Below, piece after piece: positions 62,777 to 64,000 of a DNA stretch of 64,000 nucleotides. Source of the stretch: Citromicrobium sp. UBA3494 (GTDB taxonomy: Bacteria > Pseudomonadota > Alphaproteobacteria > Sphingomonadales > Sphingomonadaceae). The stretch is taken from NCBI GenBank assembly GCA_002377695.1, contig DFQH01000001.1, forward strand, positions 260,093 through 324,092, in the 5' to 3' direction. Made by a program: the position numbers and the translations under genes. The stretch's first letter is position 1. Each line of letters starts with the position of its first letter. A model generated the notes under the pieces. It saw only the letters and a list, made by a program, of their open reading frames with translations. It searched no databases and had not been told where the DNA came from.

Positions 62777-64000
62777 TCAGGAACCCGCGTGATAGAAATC
62801 GAACACTTGCTGCGCCACTGCATCGCTGATGCCGGGCGCGCGTTTCAGATCGTCGAGCGCCGCCGCGCGCACCTTGCTGGCGGTGCCGAAATGCAGCAGC
62901 AGCGCGCGCTTTCTCGCAGGGCCAATCCCCGGAATCTCGTCCAGGGGTGAGGCGCTGATCGCGCGGCTTCGTTTCGCCCGGTGCGCACCGATGACATAGC
63001 GGTGCACCTCGTCGCGCAGGTTCTGGAGATGGAACAGCAGCGGCGAATTGACCGGCAGCGTCTTCTCTCGCCCGTCGGGAAAGTGGAACACTTCACGGCC
63101 CTCGCGCCCGTGGTCTGGCCCCTTGGCGATCGCGATCAGCGGGACGTTATCGATCCCCATCTCGGCCAGCGTATCGCGCACGGTGCTCATCTGCCCCTTA
63201 CCGCCATCGAGCAACACGAGATCGGGCCACACGGTCTCGTGGCTGTTGCGCTTGCCCTCCTCGCCATCGGGGTTTTCCGCCAGATTGCGGAAACGACGCT
63301 GCATGACTTCGCGCATCATCCCGAAATCGTCGTTGGTCTGCGCGGTCTTGATGTTGAACTTGCGGTACTGGGCCTTCTCGAACCCCTCGGGCCCAGCGAC
63401 GACCATCGCGCCCACAGCCTTTGCGCCCTGAATATGCGAGTTATCGTAGATCTCGATCCGCTGCGGCGGCTCTTCCAGCTCCAGGAATTCAGCCAGATCG
63501 CGGTTGAGCTTTGCCTTGGTGCCAGTCTCCGCCAGCCGCCGATCGAGCGCATCGACCGCATTGCGTTGCGCCTGCTCCATCAGCCGCCGCCGGTCGCCAC
63601 GCTGGGGCACCGAAATCTCGACCTTGTGCTCCGCCGCCTCGCATAGTGCCTGCGCCAGCAGATCGCCCTCGGGCAGCGCGCGGTCGACCAGCACGGTGCG
63701 CGGTGGGGGCACTTCCTCGTAGAATTGCATGATGACGCGGGCGAGCACCTCGTCCTTGTCGACGTCCTGCGTATGCGTGGGGAAGAAGGCGCGGTGGCCC
63801 CAGTTCTGGCCACCCCGGATGAAAAACGCCTGCACCGCGATCTGGCCGCCCTTGGCAGCGAGCGCGAACACGTCCGCATCGCCCACGCCGGTGGCGTTGA
63901 CCGCCTGCGAGCCCTGGATGAAGGTCGCCGCGCGCAGCCGGTCGCGCAGGATCGCGGCGGTTTCGAAGTCGAGCTTCTCCGCCGCCTCGGCCATCTGCTT
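62777..64000 (-). CDS. uvrC: Excinuclease ABC subunit C, C-terminal part (5' end outside window)
   Basis: The gene runs off the right edge; about 407 codons of the C-terminal part are present. It shows a UVR domain (KLDFETAAILRDRLRAATF), the UvrC RNase H-like endonuclease domain with RIEIYDNSHIQGAKAVGAMV and PDLVLLDGGKGQMSTV, and two helix-hairpin-helix motifs at the end (LDEIPGIGPARKRALLLHFG, DDLKRAPGISDAVAQQV). UvrC makes both incisions in nucleotide excision repair. A short in-frame ATG near the edge is not the true start. Confidence 0.95.
   Translation of the reverse strand, partial: KQMAEAAEKLDFETAAILRDRLRAATFIQGSQAVNATGVGDADVFALAAKGGQIAVQAFFIRGGQNWGHRAFFPTHTQDVDKDEVLARVIMQFYEEVPPPRTVLVDRALPEGDLLAQALCEAAEHKVEISVPQRGDRRRLMEQAQRNAVDALDRRLAETGTKAKLNRDLAEFLELEEPPQRIEIYDNSHIQGAKAVGAMVVAGPEGFEKAQYRKFNIKTAQTNDDFGMMREVMQRRFRNLAENPDGEEGKRNSHETVWPDLVLLDGGKGQMSTVRDTLAEMGIDNVPLIAIAKGPDHGREGREVFHFPDGREKTLPVNSPLLFHLQNLRDEVHRYVIGAHRAKRSRAISASPLDEIPGIGPARKRALLLHFGTASKVRAAALDDLKRAPGISDAVAQQVFDFYHAGS

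Noticed and set aside
1..64000. tRNA or rRNA genes, CRISPR arrays, insertion sequences, phage genes or a replication origin
   Set aside because: Looked for T-loop and anticodon patterns, evenly spaced repeats, transposase and integrase motifs and DnaA-box clusters by eye; none was convincing.

Overview
The window is GC-rich and gene-dense and looks like part of the chromosome of an alphaproteobacterium of the order Sphingomonadales, most likely a member of the Erythrobacteraceae (Erythrobacter, Qipengyuania, Altererythrobacter type). The evidence is gene content and order: an aa3 oxidase cluster running into thrC, folB and moaAED, a cobS / J-domain / bolA neighbourhood, an FnrL-type regulator, ribosomal protein L21 with a Lys/Ala-rich tail, and several families I associate with sphingomonads. 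No tRNA, rRNA, insertion sequence, prophage or CRISPR array is visible. No gap between genes exceeds about 240 bases. Two genes are cut by the window edges: a membrane protein on the left and uvrC on the right.

Positions 1-5.3 kb, minus strand: alpha/beta hydrolase, glycosyltransferase, YfgM-like protein, BamB (outer membrane assembly) and a multi-pass membrane protein. 5.4-12.6 kb: SelO, AstD, RarD, PyrC (minus), YgfZ and a periplasmic S41 peptidase. 12.6-17.7 kb: a TetR regulator divergent from a PF10118 diiron-like protein, a GNAT enzyme, ribosomal L27/L21, a lipoprotein coupled to an FNR-type regulator, and a membrane protein preceded by a perfect FNR box. 17.9-29.3 kb, minus strand: cytochrome aa3 oxidase structural and assembly genes (ctaC, ctaD, ctaB, a 49-residue membrane protein, ctaG, ctaE, DUF983, SURF1), then thrC, an rRNA methyltransferase-like gene, folB, a Rossmann-like protein, moaA, moaD and moaE. 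29.5-35.3 kb, plus strand: pyrE-pdxJ-membrane protein-acpS-lepB in a chain of overlapping start and stop codons, then an AI-2E-type permease, a DUF3089 hydrolase and ruvX.

35.3-37.2 kb, minus strand: an unrecognised three-gene cassette, a 53-residue peptide with a TTG start, a 317-residue protein and a cupin-like protein. 37.3-47.3 kb: two hotdog thioesterases, a class A PBP, cobS, a DUF2236 oxygenase, two GSTs, a J-domain protein, BolA, pirin, an SDR and an epoxide-hydrolase-like enzyme. 47.3-53.1 kb: a PD-(D/E)XK-like protein coupled to DUF2332, hisG-hisD-nusB, a lipoprotein and thiL. 53.1-64 kb: a desaturase with a 66-residue membrane partner, the proton-pumping pyrophosphatase hppA, a coupled acyltransferase / JmjC-cupin / acyltransferase trio, tesB, an EcsC-family protein, a sterol-desaturase-family hydroxylase and uvrC.

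Most of the window is core metabolism and respiration. The best candidates for something undescribed are the 35.3-37.2 kb cassette, the 56.7-59.8 kb trio, the FNR-controlled membrane protein and the PD-(D/E)XK/DUF2332 pair. A structural trait also recurs: five of eleven tail-to-tail gene junctions overlap by exactly four bases through their stop codons.
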